From Clonostachys chloroleuca (taxonomy: Eukaryota; Ascomycota; Sordariomycetes; Hypocreales; Bionectriaceae): 64,000 nt of DNA. A program made the translations under genes and the position numbers. The notes beneath the pieces were generated by a model. That model worked only from the letters and a program-made list of their open reading frames with translations. It was not told the DNA's origin and did not search any database. The DNA lies in contig JBANAY010000004.1 in the NCBI GenBank assembly GCA_037952775.1, positions 992,001-1,056,000 on the forward strand, given 5' to 3'. This document shows positions 45,387 through 57,258 of this stretch, piece after piece; the stretch's first letter is position 1; each line of letters starts with the position of its first letter.

Positions 45387-47014
45387 ATGCTTCCAAGCCG
45401 AGGAATTGTGCGGTCGTTACCCTCCGTGGGCGCACATACGCTATCCTCAAGTCGACATGTACATACCATCTGCTCCCTCCCCGCCGCCTCTTGGCTTTGA
45501 AACCAACGAACGAAGACTGACAGAAGATCGGCCCGGCAGATTCCATCCAGGACATTCTTGAAGAATGGAAGGCAATTCGGGACTCTGAATGCCAGTCTTT
45601 CAAGTGGCTCAGCCGTCCGGGCAAGTCCTTTCTCTAATAATAGGTCATATGTCGCCCCAATTGCGCTCGGCGGCCCCGCCTCAGTGAGGGCATTCTCGGT
45701 CTGGGGATACCATATCCCAGGAACCGGAAAAAAGTCCACGCCAGCAACCCCTCCGGCTGAATCTGTGGTCCCCGAAGAAGTAGTCGAGACCGCCTCCGCC
45801 GCCAAGGACGCAGCAACAAGCGCCGTAGAGACCGTGGCCGCAGCCCCCGTCGAGGCTGCCACCAACACCGCACAAGCCGTCGCAGAATCTACCGAGTTGT
45901 CCGCCATCTCCGATATCGTGAACAGCGGCGCCGAGATTTTGAGCCGTGCCGAGGGTCTTGGATACCTAAAGTCACTCGGTCTCAACTACGGCTATGGCTT
46001 CACCTCCACCATGCAATGGGTCCTCGAGCACGTCCATGTCTGGGGTGGTGTGGGATGGGGCGGCGCCATCATCATCACCGGTCTGCTCATGCGTGTGGCC
46101 ATGTTCTACCCCCAGGTCCAGTCCGTCAAGTTCAGCTCGAAGATGAAGATGATGCAGGAGGACCCCCGCCACAAAGAGGTCATGGAGCAGATGCAGAAGG
46201 CCGCGAGGGAAGGCGACCGCTCGGCCCAGCAGCAGGCTCAGTTCCTGAGCAGCATCCTGCGAAAGGAATACGACGTCCCCGTCACCGGGCTGTTCTGGAC
46301 GTTCCTCCCCATCCCCTTCAGCATTGGGCTCTTCCGAATCCTCAATGGCATGGCCAGCATTCCCGTGCCCTCACTGGAGACAGCCGGCTGGCTCTGGTTC
46401 CAGGACCTGAGCGCCGCTGACCCTTACTACGCCCTCCCCGCTCTGGCCACTGGCATTATGCTGCTTACTATGAAGGTATGTTCGAGGACCGGTCCCCTTA
46501 CCCATACGATCCGTGCGAGAAGCATGCGTTAACAATGTCTCCAGTTGAACCAAGTCAACAGCACCCCCAAGCAGCAAAAGATGCTCAAAACCATGTCCTA
46601 CGTCCTCGTCCCCGTCATGCTCATCGCAACCTCCTTCCTCTCCGCCGCCATCAACCTCATGGGCGTCACGGTCGCCGCATTCACCATGCTCACCGGCCGG
46701 CTCCTGCTGAACAACAAGTTCCGCGCCGCCATGGGGATCCCCCCGTCGTGCCCCCGGCTCCCAAGCCCGTGGAGCAGCTCTCGTACGAGGCGCCCCGCCA
46801 GCAGCCGGCGACTATCCGCGAGAAGCTCACCGACAACCTCGAGGACGTCAAGAAGGGCTTCTCCGAGTCCGTGACCAAGATGACCGGCAGCGTCCGCGGA
46901 ACAGACAAGGACCGGGCCGAGCGCCAGCGCAAGGAGTCGATACAGAAGCTCGAAGACAAGCGCGCGGACGAGGAGAGGCGGCTTTTCGAGGAGAAGTACA
47001 AGCGCAAGGCCTAA
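45387..47014 (+). CDS. oxa1: Mitochondrial inner-membrane insertase OXA1, one frameshift
   Basis: Three exons: 45387-45458, 45540-46475, 46545-47014. The ATG at 45387 has an ideal context (GCCACCATG) and opens a basic presequence (MLPSRGIVRSLPSVGAH). The first intron (81 bp, CTGAC branch site) is my best choice and removes an in-frame TGA; other acceptors are possible. The Oxa1/YidC core shows GYGFTSTMQWVLEHVHVW, GGAIIITGLLMRVAMF, VTGLFWTFLPIPFSIGLF, LPALATGIMLLTMK and MSYVLVPVMLIATSFL. Oxa1 inserts mitochondrially and nuclear-encoded proteins into the inner membrane. After GIPP the frame breaks at a C6 run (46739-46744); one more C continues as VVPPAPKPVEQLSYEAPRQQP with the basic coiled tail typical of Oxa1, 492 residues in all. 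Confidence 0.92.
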
Positions 47015-47100
47015 GGGGCCAACGATAGAGAAGAGAACCAGAAAGATCGCGTGACGTGCGCTGTTGTATTCTACAGATCTAGGTTTCAGTGTGGAAGTAT

Positions 47101-47108
47101 TGTAAATA
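47101..47108 (+). promoter_or_regulatory. PUF-type 3' UTR motif (TGTAAATA) after OXA1
   Basis: Matches the UGUANAUA core, 87 bases after the OXA1 stop codon. In budding yeast Puf3 binds this element in mRNAs for mitochondrial biogenesis; which PUF protein would read it in this fungus is unknown. Confidence 0.4.
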
Positions 47109-47164
47109 TAGAGGCAGCAATCTTCTGGAACTTAAGAGGAGGGCAAGATGATCATGTACAACAT

Positions 47165-47343
47165 AAAAGCTGTAGCAAAAGCACAGTCTGTATGCCACTC
47201 GGCATACAGAATAAATGTAAGACTCCAATAACTGATCAATTTTTAATCTGTACAATTTAAAAACTGTCACAAAAGCATAGTTTCTATGCCACTCGGCATC
47301 CAGAGCGAATGCAACACTCCAATAACTGATCAATTTTTAATCC
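47165..47343. repeat. 94-bp imperfect tandem duplication with a conserved hairpin
   Basis: Two copies with a period of 94 bp share GCCACTCGGCAT and the exact stretch ending ACTGATCAATTTTTAAT. In the first copy TCTGTATGCC (47187-47196) and GGCATACAGA (47201-47210) form a perfect 10-bp stem around an ACTC loop; in the second the inner five pairs and the loop are kept. Confidence 0.8.
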
Positions 47344-47566
47344 TTCCGAATCGTAATATACGAGATCGAGGGGGCCCTCCTCAATTGTCGTGACTCATCT
47401 CAATGTAAGAGCCTGCGCCCTGCGTATGTAGAATAAAAAAAACAGGTATCCATCATAAAAAAAACAAAGGTCGTCCCTCTATCACAAGTCTTTCTCTACT
47501 TAAGAGACCGGAAGGATACAATTAAAAGCCTTTCTGTTGAAACTCATCTTCGTGTTCTCATTAGGA

Positions 47567-49550
47567 TCAAAAGACCGTCCCATCGGTGTCGATGAGAATC
47601 GGTGGCTCCTTGGTGTTGGGTCGGTTGATCTCAGCCAACTCACGGCCACCCTATTGCATCGTTAGCATGGTCATCCACATAAAGCAGGTTACATGGATGG
47701 GAGAGAAGTTCAGTACACACCTTCCAACTACCAGCTTCCAACAACTGTGCCAACGTCAACTCCTGTCCTGCCAACTCCCTCTTCAAAGCTCTGTTGACTT
47801 CGACGCAAAGCTGGTCAAGAAGTCCAATGGTAACGCCTCTCCACTCCACGATCACGTCGTCACTGGGCTCGAACATGGGGGCCACCTCGATACCCTTGGA
47901 GCCAGTACGCCTGCAGTAGTCGGAATAATTCTGGAGACCGCGTTCGGTGTCGTCCTTCTTCAGTGTCAAGAGTCCCATGTCGACGAACAGACCACCATTC
48001 CGGTACTCGGGAAGTCCAGTCAGCAGCTCGGTTCCGGCAAAATGCATCTTGAGTAATGATTGCATGGGCTGCATAACCGAGTATGCGAGCCACTGCGTGA
48101 GCTTGTGGAATGGCAGGATCGATTCCCAACCCCCTGTCGACTTTGACATTACTTGGCTTGGCCAAGCATCTCCGAGCGAGATGCCGTTAATGGATGTGCG
48201 CGAGTGAGGCCAGACTTGTGACAAGCCATTCATGAGAACGTTCCATAGGACGGGAAGGGGGACGATAAGCTGGGATGAAGCTTGCGTGGACGGGTGGCCG
48301 AGCAAGTGATCTAGAATGTTTGTCAGCTTGAGGCATGCTAATATGGTTTGAATCTTTGCGGATTCTGGGGGACGGCGATTGACATACCAACCATATTTCC
48401 AGGTCGACCATCTTCCCCAAAGAAGTCGGTCTTCTCAGCCAAACAATCTGCGAGCCTGATAAGAACCTCAGTGCGGCCCTCGAGACCAGCCATCACATTC
48501 CCTGGGCGCGATTGAAGGCCGGCGGACAGTTTCTCTGCAGTCAAACCTCGAAGACCATCCTTGTCAACTTGTGCCCTGTTCTTTGAATTTCCAGAAAACA
48601 ATCCCTGCGCAAGTCTGTCAGCACGACGTTTCTTCCACAAGCGCGCCGCTAGAAAATCCCAAGGTACTCACACTCTTGAACATCTCCAGACTGGCCACGG
48701 CAATGCCCTCAGAACGCCTGTACATGCGACCGTTCTCAGCGCTCTTATAGCTCCATTCAGTCCCCGCGCCGGCATCGATAAGCACGCTGATGACGAAAAG
48801 ATCAACTAAGCGACGGCATCGTTCGGTGTTGTCAACCTCCTCGGGCCAGGTGGACAAAAGCTGAGCAATACGATCACGACCGCCGACACAGAAGTGCTGG
48901 TACCGGCCGTGACTGGGAATGCTTGTGAAAGGGGCATCGTAGTCTCTCTACGATCAGATCCAAAGACATTAGCTCAATTCTTGCCATAAAAGCGTGACCA
49001 GGAACCGTTAAATCAATTATTTTGAGCTCCGCGACAAACAAAAAAGACATTGTCTCTCCACACAGTTGAAAATTGGACGCGCAGGGGCAACTTATAGCCA
49101 CCGCCTGTTGAGGAGCCAGGCAAGACTTATCGCGGGCTCGTGCAGCCATCCCGATTCAGTTCCAGCTACCATGCAGGTATGACAACGTACCTTGATTAAT
49201 TGGGAAACGAATGTGACGACATCAGACATCTTGCCCATGTCCACATCGAAGTGACACAAACTGTTCCGCGTGGCCTTCTCGAATACGATCTTGCTTCGCT
49301 CCCGCACTGCGCCCAAGCTTCGTAGGTATCCGGCGGGGTCGAGTTGGGGGTCCGGTGGTCGGGGGAGATCGATCTTTGGCATCTTGAAGGGCGCCTTGGA
49401 GGACAGGGGGCTGATAGGACCGACGCTGCTGGCTGAGATGCGGTTAATCATCCCGCGCGATGCGTTCGAGTTGACGCTGGGGGTAGAATAGGTACTGTGG
49501 AGGGGAGGTTCCGCCTTTGGGGCCTTTTCCTTGCGAGTGAAGAGACCCAT
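47567..49550 (-). CDS. Uracil catabolism protein URC4-like (DUF1688)
   Basis: Five exons: 49550-49191, 48947-48672, 48604-48388, 48310-47721, 47650-47567, with introns of 243, 67, 77 and 70 bp; 508 residues. The start MGLFTRKEKAPKAEP is the first ATG of a frame that extends upstream only over non-coding sequence. DUF1688 motifs are PAGYLRSLGAVRERSKIV, HFDVDMGKM, VGGRDRIAQLL, SVLIDAGAGTEWSY, FSGNSKNRAQVD, GGWESILPFHKLTQWLAYS and TGLPEYRNGGLFVDMG. Urc4 belongs to the URC uracil-degradation route described in some yeasts; its own reaction is not established, and no other URC gene lies in this window. No frame break was found. Confidence 0.9.
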
Positions 49551-52500
49551 GATGGTTGATGCTGGTGGGGTGTGAAGCTTATACGACGAAAAAGTAACAG
49601 CGGCGGACCCTGGATCGAGGCTCTTAGGAAGAAGGAGAAAAATCGGATGCCCTCTGCTGATCTCAAGAATCCCAAGCGAAAGCAAAAAGAACGATACAGG
49701 CGTCCCAGAAGCAAAACCAGGTACGGAACCGTCTGGCGCAGCAGAAAGACCAGAGAAGAGGAACGGGGGCGAGTCGGCGACAAGCTGTTGGAGTTTCTCC
49801 CCCAATTAGCAAAGGCTGATAGGTATGATTAGGATCCGGACATGCTCACCAATTGGTCACAAGCTGCTCAGTGGCCTTTGTCCGAGAGTCTGGCAAGTGA
49901 TGAGCCCCCCAAATTCAAGAACAGACAGAAGACAAGGGCCTCGAAGCTCTCGGAAAACAAAATGGGAAGCAACGAGTGTCAAGACGAGGCGAGGCAGCGC
50001 GAAGAAGACAAGACAGGACAAGAGCGAAGACCATGTCAACCCAAGACGGTTTAGCCACGATAGAAGACCCCCTCTCGTCCCCTGGAGGTCCCCTTCCTGG
50101 CAGCCTGGGCTGCTAAGGCAACTTCTCCAGTAATACTGGCCCGGAAGTGTACCGTAGAGGCTGGCTCACGCTTCTTTTGGAGGGGTCGTGGAACTCCCAA
50201 CACACGCTATCACCTGGCCGAGGCCCCGTTAGCACGGCGTGGGTGGGTGGGCCGCAGTGGCTAAAGCAAGGCGCTATGTGTGCTGTAAGGTGCCCTGCTT
50301 GCCTGCCCACTGGGACCCGCCTGCTGGTGTGCTGGGCCGCCTTCCCAGAGCCAGTTTAGATGCCCACCCGCTCCATGGAACACCATTCGACGCTTCCGCG
50401 CTTGGAGGTGTTTAATTTCCTCGGACCCATTGATCCATCAATCCCCCGGGTGCAAACCCCAGCCGCCTTGAGCCTCTGTGCGGCCGGTATTGGCTCTTTC
50501 ACTGGCGCCGGCGAAGGGAGAGTCGTCCCCGTCCCCTCCCCTCCCCATGCGCTGGGCTGGTCCTCTCGAGGGTCAGGGCTTCGAACTAGCATTGGAGCCG
50601 TTCCAGTTGGCCGGCGAGGCGCAGGCACCAGGTTTTTACGGTTGCCCACTTCCGACCAACACCCCAAAAACGGTGCGTACCCAAAGCAGATGGTGGTCGA
50701 TCATCGATTCAGGGGGACCCCAATCTCTCAACTCGGACCTGCCAGGAACCCGTGGCCATATACCCAGTCCGTTTTGCTTCTTCTGCTCGCCCTGCAGGAA
50801 GGGGAATTGGAGACGGCAGCCTCCGCGACACGCACAGCACAGGAGGGCGGGAGGTCCGCCGCTCGCTTCATACCGCAGGGGTGATGCTTAGCCTCAACTA
50901 ATCACCACAATGCCATCTTGGAGTTGCACTACGCTACGTGCCACTTGGGATTTGTGCTGGGCTCGGGGTTCTGGGCTATGGGTACGATGTAAATCGCTCG
51001 CATCTCAATTGACTTTTCGCCCTGCCTGCCCAGGCTTACCCAGGCTCCTCCCGACGATCCGTTAACTAATAGTCGCTACTATTGACCCTACCCACCCCGG
51101 CAACGTCCCATCTTAACTGCAAGTAGTAGCTGCAACGAATGAATCAGAGCATGTCTGATTATTGCACCGACTCGTGCAACGAGATGGAGGGCGGCTGGGG
51201 GTGCCTCATCCATCACAAATCGTATGCATTGCGCTCCCTCCCCCGCTCCCGCTCCTCTCAGCTGTCCCGATGGCCATCGGGCACATTGCATCAAGGAATG
51301 CAGTTGAGTTACCATGTGCCGGTACCGTGGGACGTCCCCTGAGCATGGTATTACGATAGGGTATTTGTGGTGCCAAACCACGAGTTTGGACCGTTCCCCT
51401 CCCCTGAAAAACAGTTCTGTCTGACTAGCCCGGCCTTAAAACAGGTTAGCTGCTAGCCAGCGGCTTGGGAGAGCACAAGCTGCCCAAACTGGGGGTCGGA
51501 AGTTTGAAAGTGACCGCATACTACGCTGCAGTACGTAATTGTGAGTCGTAGAGATATGGTTGTTGGGGGTGCTTAGCCTTGGGCAACGTTGCGCGCTTTT
51601 CTCGATTCTCGATAGGCCCAGGGCCATCGGCGCACCAGGAGCCGTCGAGGCAATGTCTGGCTGGCGCCACGGCGATAAGTCCTTTGCCGGAATGGCTCTG
51701 TGGCACACATGCAAAAACCGATGTTCTGACCGGTTCCGTTCCGGGGTAGGATGGACCGAAGGAAGTGGTTGACCTGCAGTAGTGCCCAGCAGCGGTGCAT
51801 AACTGTGCTAGCAGCGACAGCAGGCCCATACATGTGCCTTAGGTGCAGGCAGGCTGCTGGGGACAGGTGTGATCACACCATACGGCCTCGGGTACCTTGC
51901 ATGGTGCGACACCCCGTCAAACCCATCCACAAATGAAGGGGCGACAAAGGCAAGAGGAAAACCAAGTCAAGTGCTGAGGTCGCATTCGCCTCCCAGACAG
52001 GCACTAAGGCAAGACATCCCAGGCTTCCTACGGGGACGACGCAGCGGCTCTTTAGCTGGAAGAAGCAATCAGGAAGCAAAGATCCCTTTAGCCCCCGACG
52101 CCTCTAGGAATGTCTGTCTCTCGATGCTACCTCAACCTCGTCAATGCCCATATTTGTGAGCCTATATATTGGCAGGTGGGCTCGATGGAACGAATCCCTT
52201 GCCTTGGCTACCCGCCGCCGGCCTGTATCCTGTAAGCTGGGAGGCAATATATTACTTGTGCGAGAGCGAATGGCCGACAGAGAGGCCATAGAGATCTTCG
52301 CTCAAACTGGGCATCAACCTCAAAGAAGCAAACCATTTGTCGCCGAGGCTGCTGACGAAAAATGGTCTCATCGCAGCCTGCTAGTGTTGTTCTCCCACGG
52401 TTGATCGCAGCTTTGGAGCCCTTTAGATGCAGAGCCATGTACCATTGCGTGGATATTGATGGAAGTTTGTGCTGTTTGTGCGTCGCATGCAAAGAAACTG

Positions 52501-55500
52501 GCTGATACTTGATACACAAAACGCGAGGCAAACCAACAAGCTGCACACCTTGTGTGGTGTGCGTACACGTGTACGTACATACATACACATACATACATGT
52601 GTACAGGGTCATTTTCTCGTCTAAATATTATGCCCCTCTTCTGCTGACACCTCCATCTGACAATCTCTGCTCGCTTAGGTCGGCGGACTTTTCCTCCCAT
52701 TGCGTGGAAAATCGCCGTGCCTGCAGATGTAGCTGATGCATGGGGCCACGCCGTACATGTCATTGAACGCCACCGGCCGTGGCTCCTCGACCGTTACCTC
52801 CGTGGCGTCTGAATCCGATCTGATACGATGAGGGCTGCCATGGGCCGCTCGCCTGGTCCTGCCCTCGGCCTTCCACAGCACCTGTTCATGGCCATTGGCA
52901 TTCCCTCGACTTCCGCGGAACCCTGGGCCGTATTATATTCACATGGGCCATAGCCCTGACTCTGGGATCCCGGGGCATCGGATGAATGGGATATTCTGCT
53001 CTTACTATGACTATACCCGGCTCTTAGCACTTCCATATCGCTGCTAGAAGTCCGTGTCATTTCTATTTTGCAGGTTCCCCAGGATCCAAACGTTCTTCAC
53101 CTTATTCTATGCCTGATCGGGAAGTCCCAGGGTCCTCGGACCTGGTCAAGCATAACGATACAAGTTGCGAGATCCACTCAAGTTCTTTGCACACTTTATT
53201 GGGATCGATGATAGGCACGGCTTTGATGTGTCAGGTTGGGCACAGCCAATATCCGACAAGCAAGGCCCGTGCCGACTTTCCCGTCGAACACTTTCTTTTT
53301 ACCGCCACCGAGGATTGATTTTTCGAGTGGCTTGGCGGACACAATTGATTCTTTGGACCCCAGGTCAGCTCGGAGACGGCCGTCTGTTCTCAAGCCAAGG
53401 CTGAGCCCCTTCCTCTCATCCTTCATGGCCCAGCAAGAGCCCATGAAATTGTTATCTTGAGCACTACAAAAGGAAGTTCATTTGTATGCCCATGTTGGAT
53501 CCAGCGGATTGTTTACTTTGTCATCCATACGTCGCGATCCGCCCGGTAACTCCGAGCATGCTCTCAGCATTGGCAATGGAGCCAAAGGAAGAAACATCCC
53601 AGCCGTATGCACTGCACCGTATGCTCTTCCTCGCAAGCTTTTGGCATTGGATCGGCAGCCCTCGTGCTTGGATTGAGCAGAAGGCAGGCAGGCTTGGTGA
53701 GATTGGTTCGTGCATTGAAATCCAAGGCATAGTGCGATGAGAGATCATGAAAACAGATGACATATTGAGCGACAGTCTCGAGTCGATCAAGTCAGGTCCC
53801 TTTTCAGGCATAAGAATAGCACCATCGCAAACGGCTCAGGTGAGTGGCCCCAGAAATTTGAGTGATATTGAATCATACCCAGTCTCTCAAACCGTCCTGT
53901 GAAAGCCTACATAATACTTCGGTACAACCAAGCTCGAAACATGACTTTGCACCCAATGTCTTGTTCCTCAAAGTTCTCTTTCTCGTATACAGTATGCTGT
54001 GGGCAAAGCTAGGCGAAGGCGTTTGACGTATTAACTAGCCGCGTAGACATCATGAGGCTGGATGTTGAGGCCAGACATAATTCTCACCTACTTGATCTGA
54101 ACAGTGTCGATATCCCGTTCGAGCAGAGCTACTATTGAGGCAACTAAGGACTATTTTACTGAGCCTCGAGTCGAAAAGCTGGGGCCAGGCCGTGCCCTTC
54201 CCCAGCAAATATCCCCGAGACTTGAAAAAATCCGGGTCTTATGCATTAGTAATTTCGCTAAGTACTGTGACCTTATTAGCAAGGTCATTCAGATGACTTT
54301 CCAAACGATAGCCTTAGATCCTTATAAGCTTATCGTACCTAGTTTTATTACAGATTCAGGCTCGCTCAAGAAGCTACGATTTCAGCTAAGGTGTCAATTG
54401 AGAATGATAATAACCTCAATTATAGCCCAGAGTGATCTTACTGATTTGTCTTCACAACCTACCTACCTTGGGTCCACCTCAAATAACGGTCCCTGATAGC
54501 TTAAAGTGTAGGCAGCCATCATTTCCCTGAATATTAAAATCTGCAACAGCTGAATGAATATCAAGACGTTACGCTCTTGTTAGTCTTGGCACAGCCACCT
54601 GTACCATGAGTCCTCAAAGTGGGCCATTTACCTAAGGTGCTATGCCCGCCAGCATATTCACCATCTGCAGGCATGGGTGGCATTGCATCTCAGGTCAGTA
54701 TCAGCCACGCTGCCAAGAGATGTTTATTGCTAAGACACATCATGTGATACACTTCCCAAATGTATCTCATGCAGCCGTACATAGTATTCAACTCCCACTA
54801 CCTTGTCGATGCTGGGAATGTGGGAACAACAGACGCATGAGAACCCTGGATTGCCACAATATTGACATCCCTGCTCTTAATGCGAGGTGCATCAACTCGA
54901 GTATGCTGTGTGCCGGGCGGCGTTTCTCATACCTCCATCTGTCAAGCAGGCCATTCACGCAAGCCCACGTACCAAAAATCCAGTCTCACACGCGGCTGCG
55001 GACGATTTCCAAGCGCCGGTGGACGCATGCACCCTCCAAGACAATCAGGGGTGCGGATCACAACCTCGCGACGGCGATACGGCGATGCTCGTATCGAACC
55101 CGGCTTTTATTGCAAGGGACCATCTAGTTAGGAAATTTTTACGTTGCTCCAAAGGGCTGATTTAGTATTTATTTTGATACACCCGGGGTGGAGTGTATGA
55201 AGCCAAGGTTTGATAGAAACTGCAGAAATTATTCGAACGCTAATTAAAACCTTCAGTGCATATTCCAATCAACCTCCTTTTGATTTTATTAGAGCCGGTT
55301 AGATTTTCTAGTCCCGTTCTCCGGTTCAGCCCGGGTAATGAAAAGGCAGACAGCTAGCGTGAAGAGAATATCAATCTGTTCCTCTCATCTCAAGTTCTGG
55401 TAGAACAAAATCAGTTAAAAAGGTGGAAGAGAACAAAAATCTATGAATGGGCAACCTACCAGATAAGGAATAATGCCCCTTTCCTCCTCTACATTTTTTT

Positions 55501-55604
55501 TATCTGGTTTGAGGCTGCGCCCCAGCAGCTTCTATTCGATAATGACTAGCCCATCATGGTTGACAGGATGTCTATGGTAGCGACATGACGAATGCCAAAG
55601 AGAT
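49551..55604. other. Six-kilobase gene-empty region
   Basis: No acceptable gene between URC4 and FAL1. The GC-rich left half has overlapping ORFs on both strands (for example 174 and 137 codons at 50360-50891) with no domain. The right half (about 53.8-55.6 kb) is richer in AT and stop codons and could hold decayed repeats, but nothing could be identified. It includes a TACA microsatellite at 52571-52604. Confidence 0.5.
52571..52604. repeat. (TACA)n microsatellite
   Basis: Imperfect TACATACATACACATACATA run inside a larger partly palindromic GTACACGTGTAC...GTGTAC stretch. Confidence 0.75.
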
Positions 55605-56920
55605 TTACGCAATCAAGTCGGCAACGTTCATGGGCATTTCATCGATCTGGGTAGAGTAGTACACTTCAAGTGTGTTAGTAGTGTTGATAACAAAACAGAC
55701 GGAAGATTTCAAACTCACACTCAATGTCGCGAAGAATACGCACATCTTCGGTAGTAACGAAGTTGATAGCCACACCTTTGCGTCCAAATCGGCCGCTACG
55801 TCCAATACGGTGAATATAGTTCTCACGGTTGCTAGGAAGGTCGTAGTTGATAACCAGACTGACTTGCTGCACGTCGATACCTCGGGCCCAAACATCTGTG
55901 GAAATCAGGACACGGCTGTTACCCTGACGAAAGTCCTGCATAATGCTGTCGCGCTCCTTCTGAAGCATGTCTCCGTGCATGCTGCTGACGGTGAAGTTGG
56001 CCTCACGCATCTTGTCTGTGAGCCAGTCGACCTTGCGTCGTGTATTGCAGAAAATGACTGCTTGGGTGATCGTAAGAGTGTCATAAAGATCGCAAAGGGT
56101 GTCGAATTTCCAGTCCTCCTTCTCCACAGCAATGAAGTACTGCTTCAAACCCTCAAGGGTCAGCTCGTCACGCTTGACCAGGATACGGACGGGGTCTGTC
56201 ATAAACTTCGTTGTCATGTCGAGAACATCGTAAGGCAGCGTAGCGCTCACGACCACGACCTGGGTGGCAGGTGGCAGGTAGCGGTAAACGTCGTAAATCT
56301 GCTCCCGGAAACCCTTGTTTAGTAGTTCGTCGGCCTCGTCCAAAACCAGCATCTTTATATGTCTTGTTCGCAGATGACGCCTTCTGATCATGTCGGCCAC
56401 GCGGCCTGGAGTGCCTGATACAATGTGCTGTCCGTAATCGAGTTTGCGAATATCCTCTCCAACATTGGTCCCTCCAATGCAGGCATGGCACTGGACGTTC
56501 ATATAGTCACCTAGTGCCATGACCACGGACTGAATTTGCGTGGCCAGCTCACGCGTCGGGGACAGGACAAGAGCTTGTGTCTCGCGCACGGCCGTGTCAA
56601 TAACCTGGAGCATGCTGATCGAGAACGTAGCGGTCTTGCCAGTTCCTGACTGGGCTTGCGCGATCGTGTCCCGTCCCTTGCACACCTGGACAATGGCTCT
56701 GGACTGCACGGCGGAGGGAGATTCGTATCCATAGGCGTAGATCCCACGGAGCAGGTTCTCTAGAGAGGGAGATTAGCATTTCTCGTGCGCATCTCAAAAG
56801 GTCAAACCTACCCTTCAATGACATAGACTCGAAGGTGGGGTGAACAGTGACCTCTTTCGAGGTTGAGAATTCCATCCGTTCATCGGCCTTACGGTCGATT
56901 CCGCCAGCTGCTTCAGCCAT
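55605..56920 (-). CDS. fal1: ATP-dependent RNA helicase FAL1 (eIF4A-III type)
   Basis: Three exons, 56920-56812, 56759-55719 and 55663-55605, with introns of 52 and 55 bp; 402 residues. DEAD-box motifs in order: Q motif around YESPSAVQ, Walker A AQSGTGKT (about 72-79), PTRELA, GTPGR, DEAD, SAT ([10 protein letters not shown]), ARGID and [11 protein letters not shown]. The last splice rebuilds [22 protein letters not shown], the invariant C terminus of the eIF4A family. The N terminus ([20 protein letters not shown]) matches FAL1/eIF4A-III better than translation factor eIF4A. FAL1 is required for 18S rRNA maturation in yeast, and its human counterpart is part of the exon junction complex. The gene is intact. 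Confidence 0.93.
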
Positions 56921-57258
56921 GTTTGCGTGATTTGGTGGATGGATGAAGCCTGAAAGGTTGTCGATTTGGGTGCCGTCAAGTGCAAAAAGTTGGTGAGGCT
57001 GAATCTCTGATGCGGTTGGCGGAAAAGTCCAGAGGCAATGGATGATACCCGCTTTTATTTAGGAAGGCAACCAATCAAGCGGTCTGATACTTTACACTTT
57101 TCGTGCTAGCTCTGGCGCGTTCCGAACACTGACCTAACAATTTCATCCAGCTCAATCGCTGCCTTGAAGGTCACCCAGGACTTTCCATCACAGTCCTCGA
57201 TCTCATTCGCGACAGTTTCTGAGCGGAATCTAGAGCCTAAGTTGGGCATCTATCCAAA
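56921..57258. promoter_or_regulatory. Divergent promoter region of FAL1 and PRP9/SAP61
   Basis: A 338-bp gap between two divergently transcribed RNA-processing genes; it must hold both promoters. No specific element was recognised. Confidence 0.6.

Larger units (their letters stand above)
47015..47566. other. Intergenic between convergent OXA1 and URC4
   Basis: Holds a PUF-type motif and a 94-bp imperfect tandem repeat, both listed separately; the rest is AT-rich with A runs. Confidence 0.55.

Noticed and set aside
48874..49149. 91-codon minus ORF as an extra URC4 exon
   Set aside because: URC4 exons 1 and 2 join with normal family spacing without it; the ORF sequence does not resemble DUF1688.
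50360..50891. Overlapping 174- and 137-codon plus ORFs
   Set aside because: Two open frames on the same GC-rich DNA plus one on the other strand; no domain, no splice partners, composition of non-coding DNA.
54104..54496. 130-codon plus ORF as possible transposase remnant
   Set aside because: No catalytic motif of any transposase or reverse transcriptase and no terminal repeats found around it.
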